A stretch of 64,000 nt of DNA from Arthrobacter sp. zg-Y20 (GCF_030142075.1 NZ_CP126241.1:930001-994000), one strand, 5' to 3'. Shown: positions 37,222 through 46,750, counted from the stretch's first letter. Made by a program: numbers and translations. Notes: a model not told the origin generated them from the sequence alone.

Positions 37222-38367
37222 GTGACTGAGCCTACAAATCCTCCTGCCAACCCTTCCCGTCTCGACGTCCGCAGCCTGCCGAAGGTGTCGCTGCACGACC
37301 ACTTGGACGGCGGACTCCGTCCGGCCACCATCGTGGAACTCGCCGCCGCCGTCGGCCATGCACTGCCGGCCACCGACCCCGCCGAGCTGGGCGAATGGTT
37401 CCGCGCCGCAGCCGATTCCGGCTCGCTGCCGCGTTACCTGGAAACCTTCGACCACACCATTGCCGTGATGCAGACGCGCGACGGGCTCTCCCGCGTGGCC
37501 CGCGAATTCGTCGAGGACCTGGTGGCCGACGGCGTGGTTTACGCCGAAGTGCGGTGGGCGCCGGAACAGCATGTGCAGGGCGGCCTGAGCCTTGACGACG
37601 CCGTGGAGGCCGTGCAGGCCGGAATCGACGAGGCCGTCGCCAACGCTGAGCAAGCAGGCAGCTTCATCCAGGTCGGGCAACTGATCACCGCCATGCGGCA
37701 TGCCGACCGGGCCATGGAAATTGCCGAACTGGCGCTGCGGCACCGCGACTCGGGGGCCGTGGGCTTCGACATTGCCGGTCCCGAGGACGGCTTCGGCCCC
37801 TCACGTTTCAAGGACGCATTCACGTTCCTGGCCGAACACCAGTTCCCCATCACCGTGCACGCAGGCGAGGCGGCCGGCATAGAGAGCATTGTGGATGCAC
37901 TGGTGCACGGCCGCGCCCTGCGGCTGGGCCACGGCGTGCGGATCGCTGAAGACATTGACGTGGAATTCGACACCGACGCCGGTTCCCCCGAAGAGCCCGA
38001 GGTTGGCCTGGTCAGCATGGGCCGGGTGGCTTCCTGGGTCCGGGACCGCGGCATTGCCCTGGAAGTATGCCCGTCCTCGAACCTGCAGACAGGTGCGGTG
38101 GCTTCCTTCGGCGAGGACATTGAAACCCACCCCATCGACCTGCTGTACCAGACGGGCTTCGCCGTCACGGTCAACACGGACAACCGGCTGATGAGTTCGG
38201 TCACGCTGACCGGCGAGTTCGAGCTGCTGATGGAGACATTCGAGTACGACCTGGATGACATCCTGGAACTGACCATGAACGCCGTCAACGCTGCCTTCCT
38301 GCCGCTGGATGAACGCGCCGCGCTGTCCGCCTACGTCACCGAGGGTTTCAACCGCGCCCGTGGCTGA
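37222..38367 (+). CDS. add: Adenosine deaminase
   Basis: 381 residues. Zinc and catalytic motifs of the amidohydrolase fold: LHDHLDGGLRP at about 24-33, HAGEAAG with the catalytic Glu, LRLGHGVRI, PSSNLQTG and NTDNRLMS. Converts (deoxy)adenosine to (deoxy)inosine. Together with the importer, cdd and deoA it makes this a nucleoside salvage region, although it is separated from them by the repeat array and dedA. GTG start with a leaderless-type -10. Overlaps mazG by 8 bp. Confidence 0.95.
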   Translation: MTEPTNPPANPSRLDVRSLPKVSLHDHLDGGLRPATIVELAAAVGHALPATDPAELGEWFRAAADSGSLPRYLETFDHTIAVMQTRDGLSRVAREFVEDLVADGVVYAEVRWAPEQHVQGGLSLDDAVEAVQAGIDEAVANAEQAGSFIQVGQLITAMRHADRAMEIAELALRHRDSGAVGFDIAGPEDGFGPSRFKDAFTFLAEHQFPITVHAGEAAGIESIVDALVHGRALRLGHGVRIAEDIDVEFDTDAGSPEEPEVGLVSMGRVASWVRDRGIALEVCPSSNLQTGAVASFGEDIETHPIDLLYQTGFAVTVNTDNRLMSSVTLTGEFELLMETFEYDLDDILELTMNAVNAAFLPLDERAALSAYVTEGFNRARG

Positions 38368-39100
38368 ACTTCCCCTTCCCGATGACCTCGGCGAGCGGTT
38401 CACCCGCCTCGCCGGGGTCATCGCCGCCCTGCGTGAGCGTTGCCCCTGGACCCGGGAACTGACGCACGAGTCGCTGCTGGAATACCTCGTGGAGGAAACC
38501 TACGAGCTCATTGAGGCGGTGGAAGGCGGAACCGCAGGTCCCGTCCGGGCCGCCGAACTGCGCGGGGAACTGGGGGATGTGCTGCTGCAGGTGATGCTGC
38601 ACGCGCGCCTGCAGCAGGAAACCGGCAGCTTCTCCGTGGCCGACGTGGTGGACGGGCTCACCGCCAAGATGATCCGCCGCAACCCGCACGTGTTCGCGGC
38701 TGACGGCAGCGTCCTGCCCGACACCGGCGGGCAGCCGTCGCTGGCCGCCATTGAACAGGCCTGGGACGATGTGAAAAAGGCCGAAACCCCGGACCGCAGC
38801 TCGGCTTTCGAGGGCATTCCTGCCGGCTTGCCCGCCCTGGTGCTGGCCGCAAAAACCCTCTCGCGGGCCCGCCGTGCGGGACTGCCCCTGCCGCCGTCCG
38901 GCACTGGAGAAGGATTCTCCGACGACGCCGCGCTGGGCGACGCGCTGCTCTCACTGGTGCGCCGGGCTTCCGAGCAGGGGCTGGACGCCGAGGCTGCGCT
39001 GCGGGCCGCAGTGCGGCGCTACACCACCGCCAGCACCGGCGCTGAAGCCGGCCTCGAAACGGGCGCCGAAACAACTGCTGACGGGGAGATTTCGGGCTGA
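38360..39100 (+). CDS. mazG: MazG nucleotide pyrophosphohydrolase
   Basis: 246 residues from GTG at 38360 inside the add stop region. MazG signature: RCPWTRELTHESLLEYLVEETYELIEAV with the EExxE metal helix (about 33-46), then ELRGELGDVLLQVMLHARLQQE and KMIRRNPHVFA. It hydrolyses non-canonical or excess NTPs to NMP and PPi, cleaning the nucleotide pool. The last 30 residues are a low-complexity Ala/Glu/Thr tail. Probably co-transcribed with add. Confidence 0.92.
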   Translation: MAELPLPDDLGERFTRLAGVIAALRERCPWTRELTHESLLEYLVEETYELIEAVEGGTAGPVRAAELRGELGDVLLQVMLHARLQQETGSFSVADVVDGLTAKMIRRNPHVFAADGSVLPDTGGQPSLAAIEQAWDDVKKAETPDRSSAFEGIPAGLPALVLAAKTLSRARRAGLPLPPSGTGEGFSDDAALGDALLSLVRRASEQGLDAEAALRAAVRRYTTASTGAEAGLETGAETTADGEISG

Positions 39101-39168
39101 TCCGGGACACTGGTTGGGGCATATTGGCCTGCCGGGCCTTACCCGGGGCCGCGATTCTATTAGGCTAA

Positions 39169-40527
<1,359 letters not shown>

Positions 40528-40584
40528 CATCTGCGCACCAGCCGCCTGAAGACCCGATTCCGGGCCTGCAGGCGTTGCGTGGAC

Positions 40585-40654
40585 GGCCCGGACACTGCGG
40601 GTGGGTACCCTCGAAGGAGGAACCCGCCCGCGGTGGTTTCCGGGCCGGTTTTTT
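40585..40654 (+). terminator. Terminator after eno
   Basis: Long imperfect stem (GGCCCGGA at 40585-40592 pairing with TCCGGGCC at 40639-40646, plus an inner GGGTGGGT/ACCCGCCC pairing) followed by GGTTTTTT. Confidence 0.75.
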
Positions 40655-40704
40655 ATGCTGGCGCAGGATCCGCAGCATCGACATACTCCAAGGACTCAGA
40701 ACGC

Positions 40705-41424
40705 ATGTCAACGCGACGCCCCCAGGTGCCCAGGTCCCCGGCCCCCGTCCGGACCGCCGGAGCGAAACCTGCTCCTGCAAAGTCTTCAGCCAAACCTGCC
40801 GCCGCGAAAGCTGCCGGCTCGAAACCCGCTGCCGCCAAGCCCGCTGCCGCCAAGCCCGCTGCCGCCAAGCCCGCCGCCTCGAAACCCGCCGCCAAACCTG
40901 CAACGCACCAGCGCAAGCCCTCCGCGTCAGATGCCCGGGCCGCCGCGCGTTCCCAGCTCTCCGGAGCGATCCGCCGCCAGGCCGGGGACGTGCAGAAGGA
41001 GAAAAACGCGGCGCCGGTTGCCGCTGACGAAGAGCTGCGGCCGGTCCCGGCCAAGGCCTTCTCCGGCCGGTTGCTGGTGCTGGCCATGGTCATGGTGGCC
41101 ATCACCGTGCTGCTGGCTCCCTCGGTCCGCACCTATCTGCAGCAGCGTTCAGACATCGCCGCAGCCAGGGCCGAAATTGCCCAGGCCCAGGAAAAGCAGT
41201 CGGAACTGGAAGTCCAGCTGGGCCGCTGGGAAGACCCGGCCTACATCAAGCAGCAGGCGAGGGACCGGATTTTCCTGGTGATGCCGGGGGAGAAGCGGTA
41301 CCTGGTCAAGGGCGAAAACGGCGTGGAGGAAGCTGAAGCGAAAGCGGCCGAGGAGGAGCCTGAAGACCTCCAGTGGGTCGATTCGCTGTGGGACTCGGTC
41401 AAGAGATCGGCCACGGCACAGTAA
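40705..41424 (+). CDS. FtsB/DivIC-type septum formation protein with a Lys-Ala-Pro-rich N-terminus
   Basis: 239 residues from ATG at 40705. Residues about 20-70 are (A)AAKPA-type repeats, very basic and histone H1-like; then a linker, one membrane span at about 121-139, an extracellular coiled coil at about 145-173 and the DivIC-family end (GRWEDPAYIKQQARDRIFLVMPGEKRYLV). In actinobacteria this is the FtsB-like partner of FtsL/FtsQ in the divisome. Position next to eno, DUF501 and ppx is the conserved actinobacterial order. An acidic C-terminal tail follows. Confidence 0.9.
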   Translation: MSTRRPQVPRSPAPVRTAGAKPAPAKSSAKPAAAKAAGSKPAAAKPAAAKPAAAKPAASKPAAKPATHQRKPSASDARAAARSQLSGAIRRQAGDVQKEKNAAPVAADEELRPVPAKAFSGRLLVLAMVMVAITVLLAPSVRTYLQQRSDIAAARAEIAQAQEKQSELEVQLGRWEDPAYIKQQARDRIFLVMPGEKRYLVKGENGVEEAEAKAAEEEPEDLQWVDSLWDSVKRSATAQ

Positions 41425-41488
41425 TCTGGAGGCTGATAGAACAGCAGCCCGGGGCCCGTCGCGGCCCCCACGGAAGGAACTTCTGAGC

Positions 41489-42166
41489 ATGACGCAGGAC
41501 CAGCTCGCCCCCACCCAGGAAGACCTGGAAACGCTGAGCAGGCAGCTCGGCCGACCGGTGCGCGACGTCGTCGAGATCGGTGCCCGCTGCGTCTGCGGCA
41601 ACCCCCTGGTGGCCACCACCGCGCCGCGGCTGAGCAATGGCATTCCCTTCCCCACCACGTACTACCTCACGCACCCGGTGATCACCGCCGCCGTCTCCCG
41701 GCTCGAAGCTGCGGGCCTGATGACGGACATGACCCGCCGGCTCGAAGACGATCCCGAGCTTGCACAGCGCTACCGCCGCGCGCACGAGCACTACCTGCAG
41801 GTGCGCAACGAAATCGGCGAACGCACGGGCACCGGACCGGTGCCGGAAATCGACGGGGTTTCCGCCGGCGGGATGCCCACCCGGGTCAAGTGCCTGCACG
41901 TGCTGGTGGGGCACTCCCTGGCCGCCGGGCCCGGCGTGAACCCGCTGGGCGATGAGGCGCTGGCCGCCATTTCCGAATGGTGGACAGCTGACCGGTGCTA
42001 CTGCGAAGGTGCTTGGGACACTGCCGGAGCGGCTCCGGCCCGGGACCTGAGCCGTCACACCAAGACGCAGGGCCTGAGCCCGGAAGAGCTGGAAAGCAAA
42101 AAAGCGGCCCGCCGGCTGGGCGGCGGGGCAGCGGAAGAAGCCGCAACGAACGAGGGAGAACTGTGA
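41489..42166 (+). CDS. DUF501 domain-containing protein
   Basis: 225 residues. Conserved DUF501 pattern: LSRQLGRPVRDVVEIGARCVCGNPLVATTAPRL, FPTTYYLTHP, then MPTRVKCLHVLVGHSLAAGPGVNPLGDEAL and a CYC pair near residue 171. The cysteines (ARCVCG; KCLH; DRCYCEG) suggest a metal site, an inference. Function unknown, but almost always found between the FtsB-like and Ppx genes. Overlaps ppx (GTGA). Confidence 0.92.
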   Translation: MTQDQLAPTQEDLETLSRQLGRPVRDVVEIGARCVCGNPLVATTAPRLSNGIPFPTTYYLTHPVITAAVSRLEAAGLMTDMTRRLEDDPELAQRYRRAHEHYLQVRNEIGERTGTGPVPEIDGVSAGGMPTRVKCLHVLVGHSLAAGPGVNPLGDEALAAISEWWTADRCYCEGAWDTAGAAPARDLSRHTKTQGLSPEELESKKAARRLGGGAAEEAATNEGEL

Positions 42167-43140
42167 GCGACCAGAACACCACCGGGAGTGTGCGGGTTGC
42201 CGCCGTTGACTGCGGCACCAATTCCATCCGCCTGCTGATCGCGGACATCACCCGGGACGCCGACGGCGCGGCCCGGCTTACCGACGTCGTGCGCCTGATG
42301 CGTGTGAACCGTCTGGGACAGGGGGTGGACGCCACCGGCCGGCTGGCCCCCGAAGCGCTGGAACGCACGTTCGCCGCGGCAGACGAATACGCCGCACTCA
42401 TCCGCGAGCACGGTGCTGCCCGGATCCGTTTTGTAGCCACCTCAGCCAGCCGCGACGCTGAAAACCGGCAGGAATTCGTGGACGGCATCCGGGAGCGGCT
42501 CGGCGTGGAACCGGAAGTCATCAGCGGCGACGAGGAAGCCGAGCTTTCCTACACCGGTGCCGCCAGCGTTTTTGCCGGCAGCAACGGCGCCAAGACACTC
42601 GTGGTGGACCTGGGCGGCGGCAGCACCGAGTTTGTGCTCGGCGACAGCACCGGTGTCCTGGCGGCCAAGAGCACCAACATGGGCTGCGTGCGGTTCACCG
42701 AACGCTACCTGCTTTCCGACCCGCCCACTGAAGCGGAAATCGCCGGTGCGCGGGCCGAGATCCTGGACATGATCGCTTCCGCGCAGGCAACCGTCCCGCT
42801 GGCCGAAACCGACCGGCTGGTGGGTGTGGCCGGGACCATCACCACCGTCACCGCCGCAGCGCTGGACCTGGCGGAGTACGCGCCCGAAGCCATCCACGGC
42901 ACAGAGCTCAGCAGGGAAGAAATCGACCGCACGGCGGATGCGCTGCTGCACCGGGACCGCGCCGCACGTACCGGCCTTCCGTACATGCACCCCGGCCGGG
43001 TCGACGTCATCGGGGCCGGTGCCCTGATCTGGCGCACCATTGTGGACCGCGTCGAAGAACTGACGGACGGCCGGGTATCTTCGGCGTTCGCCAGCGAACA
43101 CGACATCCTTGACGGCATCGCCCTGAGCGTCGCCGGGTGA
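42163..43140 (+). CDS. ppx: Ppx/GppA exopolyphosphatase family protein
   Basis: 325 residues from GTG at 42163 (GTGA overlap with DUF501). ASKHA fold motifs: AAVDCGTNSIRLLIAD at about 11-26, VATSASRDAENR, VDLGGGSTEFVLG and GVAGTITTVTA. The short form lacks the C-terminal HD domain, as usual for actinobacterial Ppx. It hydrolyses polyphosphate or pppGpp; the preference cannot be read. Overlaps the protease gene by GTGA. Confidence 0.93.
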   Translation: MSDQNTTGSVRVAAVDCGTNSIRLLIADITRDADGAARLTDVVRLMRVNRLGQGVDATGRLAPEALERTFAAADEYAALIREHGAARIRFVATSASRDAENRQEFVDGIRERLGVEPEVISGDEEAELSYTGAASVFAGSNGAKTLVVDLGGGSTEFVLGDSTGVLAAKSTNMGCVRFTERYLLSDPPTEAEIAGARAEILDMIASAQATVPLAETDRLVGVAGTITTVTAAALDLAEYAPEAIHGTELSREEIDRTADALLHRDRAARTGLPYMHPGRVDVIGAGALIWRTIVDRVEELTDGRVSSAFASEHDILDGIALSVAG

Positions 43141-44504
43141 GCGCCGCAGCTGGGGCCACCGGCCGACGCAAAGCCGCCCGCCTTCGGACCGCGGCCGCCG
43201 TGCTCGTGGCCGCCGTGGCGCTCCCGCTCCTGGCCGCCCCCGCCGCACAGGCCGATGAGTGGCGGGACAAGCAGTACTGGCTTAACGACTACGGCATCAC
43301 CGAGGCCTGGAAGACCACCAAGGGCGCCGGCGTCAAGGTAGCCGTCATTGACACGGGCGTGGACGCCAGCCATCCGGACCTTGCCGGAGCCGTTGTAGGC
43401 GGAACCGATGTTTCCGGAGCCGGCGACCCCAAGGGCGCCAAGGGCCTGGGCACCACGCCCGAGCACGGCACCCTGGTGGCGACGCTGCTGGCGGGGCGGG
43501 GCCACGAGAAGCCAGGCGAAGCAAAAGAGGGCGAAAAGAAGGAACGCACCGAAGGCATCATCGGCGTGGCACCGGAAGCCGAGCTCCTTGCGGTTTCCGC
43601 CTGGATCGGAGGCACCAATCCCGGCGGCGTCCCCATCGACACGCAAATCCCCAACGCTGTCCGCTGGGCCGTAGACAACGGCGCCAAGGTGATCAACATG
43701 TCCCTGGGCAGTACCTCAACTGCCTGGCCGGAAAGCTGGGACAACGCGTTCCTGTATGCCGAACAGCACGACGTCGTAGTGGTTGCGGCTGCCGGTAACC
43801 GCGGTGTGGGCATGGTCCAGGTGGGGGCTCCGGCCACCATCCCCGGTGTCCTGACCGTTGCCGGCCTGAACCGGCAGGGCGAGGCCAGTTGGGATTCCTC
43901 CTCCGAAGGCATCAGCATCGGCGTGGCCGCTCCGGCCGAGAAACTGATCGGCGGGCTGCCCGAAGGCACTGCGCGGTATGCCGACTGGGAGGGCACCTCC
44001 GGAGCGGCTCCGCTGGTTGCCGGTGTTGCGGCACTGATCCGGTCCGCCCATCCCGAGATGAGCGCGGCCGACGTCGTAAACCGGATTGTCAGGACTGCCC
44101 GGGACGCAGGAGCGCCGGGCACCGACACCATCTACGGCTACGGCATCCTGGACGCCAACGCCGCGCTGAATGCCGATGTACCCTCGGTTTCCGTCAACCC
44201 CCTGGGCACCATCGCTGAATGGATCCGGGTCCACCGCCGGGTGGCGGACGTGTCGCCGGGCACCGCAGACATTCCTGCCCCCACCGTGCCGGACCTGCCT
44301 GAACCGACTGTTCCGGCCGCGGCCGCACCTCCGGCCGAAAACAGTTCACTGCCCGCCGCCGTAGTGCTGGGATTCAGCGGGCTGCTGCTCGCGGTGCTCC
44401 TCGCCGGAACCGTACACGTTGCCATTGTCCGGCGCCGGCAAGCACGTTCCGAAGCGGGCGAAGCCACCGAATCCGGTTCCCTTGATGAAGTTGGTGTGAG
44501 CTAG
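43137..44504 (+). CDS. Secreted, membrane-anchored S8 serine protease (mycosin-like)
   Basis: 455 residues. Signal peptide at 1-39 (ends AQAD), subtilisin-type catalytic triad Asp72 (VAVIDTGVD), His110 (PEHGTLVA) and Ser288 (GTSGAAPLVAG), oxyanion Asn221 (AAAGN), then a Pro/Ala linker, a C-terminal membrane span at about 405-427 and a basic cytoplasmic tail. This is the MycP layout of type VII secretion proteases, but no ESX gene (EccB-E, WXG100) is in the window. It overlaps ppx (GTGA) and so ends the ftsB-like/DUF501/ppx operon. Target unknown. Confidence 0.9.
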   Translation: MSAAAGATGRRKAARLRTAAAVLVAAVALPLLAAPAAQADEWRDKQYWLNDYGITEAWKTTKGAGVKVAVIDTGVDASHPDLAGAVVGGTDVSGAGDPKGAKGLGTTPEHGTLVATLLAGRGHEKPGEAKEGEKKERTEGIIGVAPEAELLAVSAWIGGTNPGGVPIDTQIPNAVRWAVDNGAKVINMSLGSTSTAWPESWDNAFLYAEQHDVVVVAAAGNRGVGMVQVGAPATIPGVLTVAGLNRQGEASWDSSSEGISIGVAAPAEKLIGGLPEGTARYADWEGTSGAAPLVAGVAALIRSAHPEMSAADVVNRIVRTARDAGAPGTDTIYGYGILDANAALNADVPSVSVNPLGTIAEWIRVHRRVADVSPGTADIPAPTVPDLPEPTVPAAAAPPAENSSLPAAVVLGFSGLLLAVLLAGTVHVAIVRRRQARSEAGEATESGSLDEVGVS

Positions 44505-44533
44505 CGAAAAACCCGATGTGCCGTTTGTCAAAT

Positions 44534-44557
44534 AGTTCGTGAAGACTTTCACAAACT
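44534..44557. promoter_or_regulatory. Rex (NADH/NAD+-sensing repressor) operator at the ndh promoter
   Basis: Dyad with 10-bp arms (44534-44543 and 44548-44557, one mismatch) and 4-nt spacer; its core TCGTGAA-N4-TTCACAA differs at one base from the Rex consensus TTGTGAA-N4-TTCACAA. It overlaps the -35 region of the ndh promoter, so bound Rex would block transcription. Confidence 0.8.
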
Positions 44558-44561
44558 CGGG

Positions 44562-44567
44562 TAGGAT
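44562..44567 (+). promoter_or_regulatory. -10 box of ndh (leaderless)
   Basis: TAGGAT ends 6 nt before the ndh ATG at 44574, so the start codon is at or next to the transcript 5' end. Confidence 0.65.
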
Positions 44568-44573
44568 TGGCGT

Positions 44574-45959
44574 ATGGCATCGAACAAGCAGTTTTCTGAT
44601 CGTCCCCGCGTTCTGGTGGTCGGCGGTGGTTACGTCGGTCTATACGTAGCCAAAGACCTCCAGAAGAAGGTCAAGGCCCAGGGCGGCATTGTTACGGTAG
44701 TGGATCCGCTTCCGTACATGACGTACCAGCCGTTCCTTCCCGAAGTCGCCGCCGGCACCATTGAGGCCCGCGACGCCGTTGTATCCCACCGCATGCACCT
44801 GAAGAGCACCGAGCTGATCACCGGCAAGGTCACTTCCATCAACCATGCTGCCCGCACCGCCACGGTAGAGCCCGGCGACGGCAGTGAACCGTTTGAGCTG
44901 CCCTACCAGGACGTTGTCCTGGCCGCAGGCTCCATTACCCGCACCTTCCCGATCCCGGGCCTCGCGCAGGCCGGCATCGGCATGAAGAGCATCGAAGAAG
45001 CCGTCGGTACCCGCAACCACGTGCTGGAGCGCATTGAAACCGCCTCCCTGATGCCCGTCGGCCCGGAGCGCACACGCGCCCTGACCTTCGTCGTCGTCGG
45101 CGGCGGCTTTGCCGGTATCGAAACCCTGACCGAGATCGAAGACATGGCCCGCGACGCGGTCCGCCTCAACGACCGGCTCCGCCGCGAAGACCTCCGTTTC
45201 GTCATGATCGAGGCCATGGGCCGCGTTATGCCCGAGGTCAAGCCGGACCAGGCCGAGTGGGTTGTATCCAGCATGCGTGAGCGCGGCATCGAGGTGCTGC
45301 TGAACACCTCCCTGGCTTCCGCCGAGGACGGCGTCCTGAAGCTCATCAACATGGCTGACAAGTCCCCGGCCGGCGAATTCGGTACGGACACCCTGATCTG
45401 GACCGCCGGTGTGCAGGCCAACCCGATGGTGCGCGCCACCGACTTCCCGATCGACGAGCGCGGCCGTGTCCGCGCCAACGCCGAACTGCGCATCACCGGT
45501 GACAACGGACCCATCGACGGCGCCTGGGCTGCCGGCGACGTCTCCGCCGTCCCCGATCTCTCCGGCGGCGGTGTTGGCGGCTTCTGCGTCCCGAACGCAC
45601 AGCACGCCGTCCGCCAGGCCAAGCTGCTGGCCAAGAACATCATGGCCGCCCGTTACGGCGTCGGCAGCGTCGAGGAATACAACCACAAGAGCCTGGGTGC
45701 CGTTGCCGGCCTTGGCCAGTACAAGGGCGTTGCCAACATCATGGGCTTCGGCATGAAGGGCTTCCCGGCCTGGCTGGCCCACCGCGGCTACCACGGCCTG
45801 GCCATGCCGATGTTCGAGCGCAAGTTCCGTGTGGTCTCGGGCTGGCTGCTGAACGTGGCCTACGGCCGCGATGTGACCGACCTGCGCAACCTCAAGCACC
45901 CGCGCCGGAGCTTCGAGGAAGCAGCAACTCCGGCCAAGAAGCCGGCAGTGAAGGCCTAG
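44574..45959 (+). CDS. ndh: Type II NADH dehydrogenase (non-proton-pumping)
   Basis: 461 residues. FAD site VLVVGGGYVGLYVAKDL at 14-30, quinone/FAD region MTYQPFLPEVAAGTIEAR, second nucleotide fold FVVVGGGFAGIETLTEIED (NADH) near 177, and GAWAAGDVSAVPD. The C-terminal part holds amphipathic helices for membrane attachment. It passes electrons from NADH to menaquinone. The Rex operator just upstream fits induction at high NADH/NAD+. Followed by a strong terminator. Confidence 0.95.
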   Translation: MASNKQFSDRPRVLVVGGGYVGLYVAKDLQKKVKAQGGIVTVVDPLPYMTYQPFLPEVAAGTIEARDAVVSHRMHLKSTELITGKVTSINHAARTATVEPGDGSEPFELPYQDVVLAAGSITRTFPIPGLAQAGIGMKSIEEAVGTRNHVLERIETASLMPVGPERTRALTFVVVGGGFAGIETLTEIEDMARDAVRLNDRLRREDLRFVMIEAMGRVMPEVKPDQAEWVVSSMRERGIEVLLNTSLASAEDGVLKLINMADKSPAGEFGTDTLIWTAGVQANPMVRATDFPIDERGRVRANAELRITGDNGPIDGAWAAGDVSAVPDLSGGGVGGFCVPNAQHAVRQAKLLAKNIMAARYGVGSVEEYNHKSLGAVAGLGQYKGVANIMGFGMKGFPAWLAHRGYHGLAMPMFERKFRVVSGWLLNVAYGRDVTDLRNLKHPRRSFEEAATPAKKPAVKA

Positions 45960-45982
45960 CTTTCCGCGTCACTTCATAAACC

Positions 45983-46018
45983 GCAGCGGCGGCCCTCCCT
46001 CGGGAGGGCCGCCGCTGC
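45983..46018 (+). terminator. Terminator after ndh
   Basis: Perfect inverted repeat with 17-bp arms (45983-45999 and 46002-46018), followed by CGTGTTT; 23 bp after the stop. Confidence 0.85.
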
Positions 46019-46071
46019 CGTGTTTCCCGCCCTCCGCGGCTTTCCAGTACGCTTGGAAGGCAATTGTCCAG

Positions 46072-46148
46072 GCCCCAGTAGCCCAATTGGCAGAGGCAAC
46101 CGACTTAAAATCGGTGTGTTGTCGGTTCGAGTCCGACCTGGGGTACCA
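46072..46148 (+). tRNA. tRNA with UAA anticodon (tRNA-Leu by anticodon, but class I shape); probable attachment site
   Basis: Cloverleaf: acceptor GCCCCAG/CTGGGGT (one G-U), D stem GCC/GGC, anticodon stem ACCGA/TCGGT with loop CTTAAAA, so anticodon TAA at 46106-46108, 5-nt variable loop, T arm GTCGG-TTCGAGT-CCGAC, discriminator A and encoded CCA. Anticodon UAA reads the leucine codon UUA, but normal tRNA-Leu has a long variable arm, which is absent. Its 3' half borders the prophage, as expected of a tRNA attB/attL site. Confidence 0.88.
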
Positions 46149-46318
46149 AACATCCCTTATCGCAGTAGGGGAGTAGCTACCGTGCACTCACCTGAGATAG
46201 ACCGAAACAGGGCCTAGGTCATCGATAAGTCATCACAAAGTCCCAAATACACGCTGAAAACCCTCGTTAGTCATCAAGTCGCAGGGGTCACCCCTACCCA
46301 AACAGGAACGAGACATGC
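46149..46318. other. Junction region with short repeats, possible att arm sites
   Basis: 170 bp without a gene between the tRNA and the first phage-type gene. It has repeated AGTCATCA (46231 and 46269 region), and a perfect dyad AGGGGT-C-ACCCCT at 46283-46295, 24 bp before the first gene. These could be integrase arm-type sites and a repressor operator; both are inference. Confidence 0.4.
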
Positions 46319-46750
46319 ATGGACCTGAAAACCTTCCTCCTCGCCAGGATCGCGGAGGACGAGGCAGTGGCGCGGGCGGCTGTGCGAAGGGATGGTCGCT
46401 GGCATGTTGACCAGGGCCACCCGCTCGACGAGTCAGTGGTGCAGGGTGACATTCACATCTATGACGAGGGTGGTCACACAGCCGAGCAAGCCCTCCATAT
46501 CGCCACCCATGATCCTGCCCGTGTCCTTGCCGAGTGCGCGGCCAAACGGGCGATTGTGGAGCTACATGAACTCGGACCGGACGACAGGTCTGCGGGCAAA
46601 GAGCAAGGCTGCATGATCTGCGGCGAATGGGATGACTACTCAGGGTGGGGCATCACTGGTCCGTGCGCCACCCTCCGCGCCCTTGCGGCCGTGCATGCCG
46701 ATCACCCCGATTACCAGCCCGAGTGGGCACAGGAAGCGAGCCAAGCATGA
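46319..46750 (+). CDS. DUF6221 family protein, prophage accessory
   Basis: 143 residues. Pattern of the DUF6221 family of actinobacteriophages: start MDLKTFLLARIAEDEAVAR, then HIATHDPARVLAECAAKRAIVELHE and a C-terminal LRALAAVHADHPDYQPEWA. A CxxC (MICGEWDD region) may bind metal. Function unknown; such genes lie in early or flanking regions of many phages. ATG preceded by GGAACGAG. Overlaps the next gene by ATGA. Confidence 0.8.
   Translation: MDLKTFLLARIAEDEAVARAAVRRDGRWHVDQGHPLDESVVQGDIHIYDEGGHTAEQALHIATHDPARVLAECAAKRAIVELHELGPDDRSAGKEQGCMICGEWDDYSGWGITGPCATLRALAAVHADHPDYQPEWAQEASQA

Noticed and set aside
36140-37373. Proline/arginine-rich frames across the tandem repeats on both strands
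   Set aside because: Their sequence is only the translated DNA repeats; they overlap the real deoA and DedA genes on the other strand.
40601-41281. Second long frame inside the FtsB-like gene region
   Set aside because: Translation is Pro/Ser/Arg-rich without motifs; the +1 register of the real gene.
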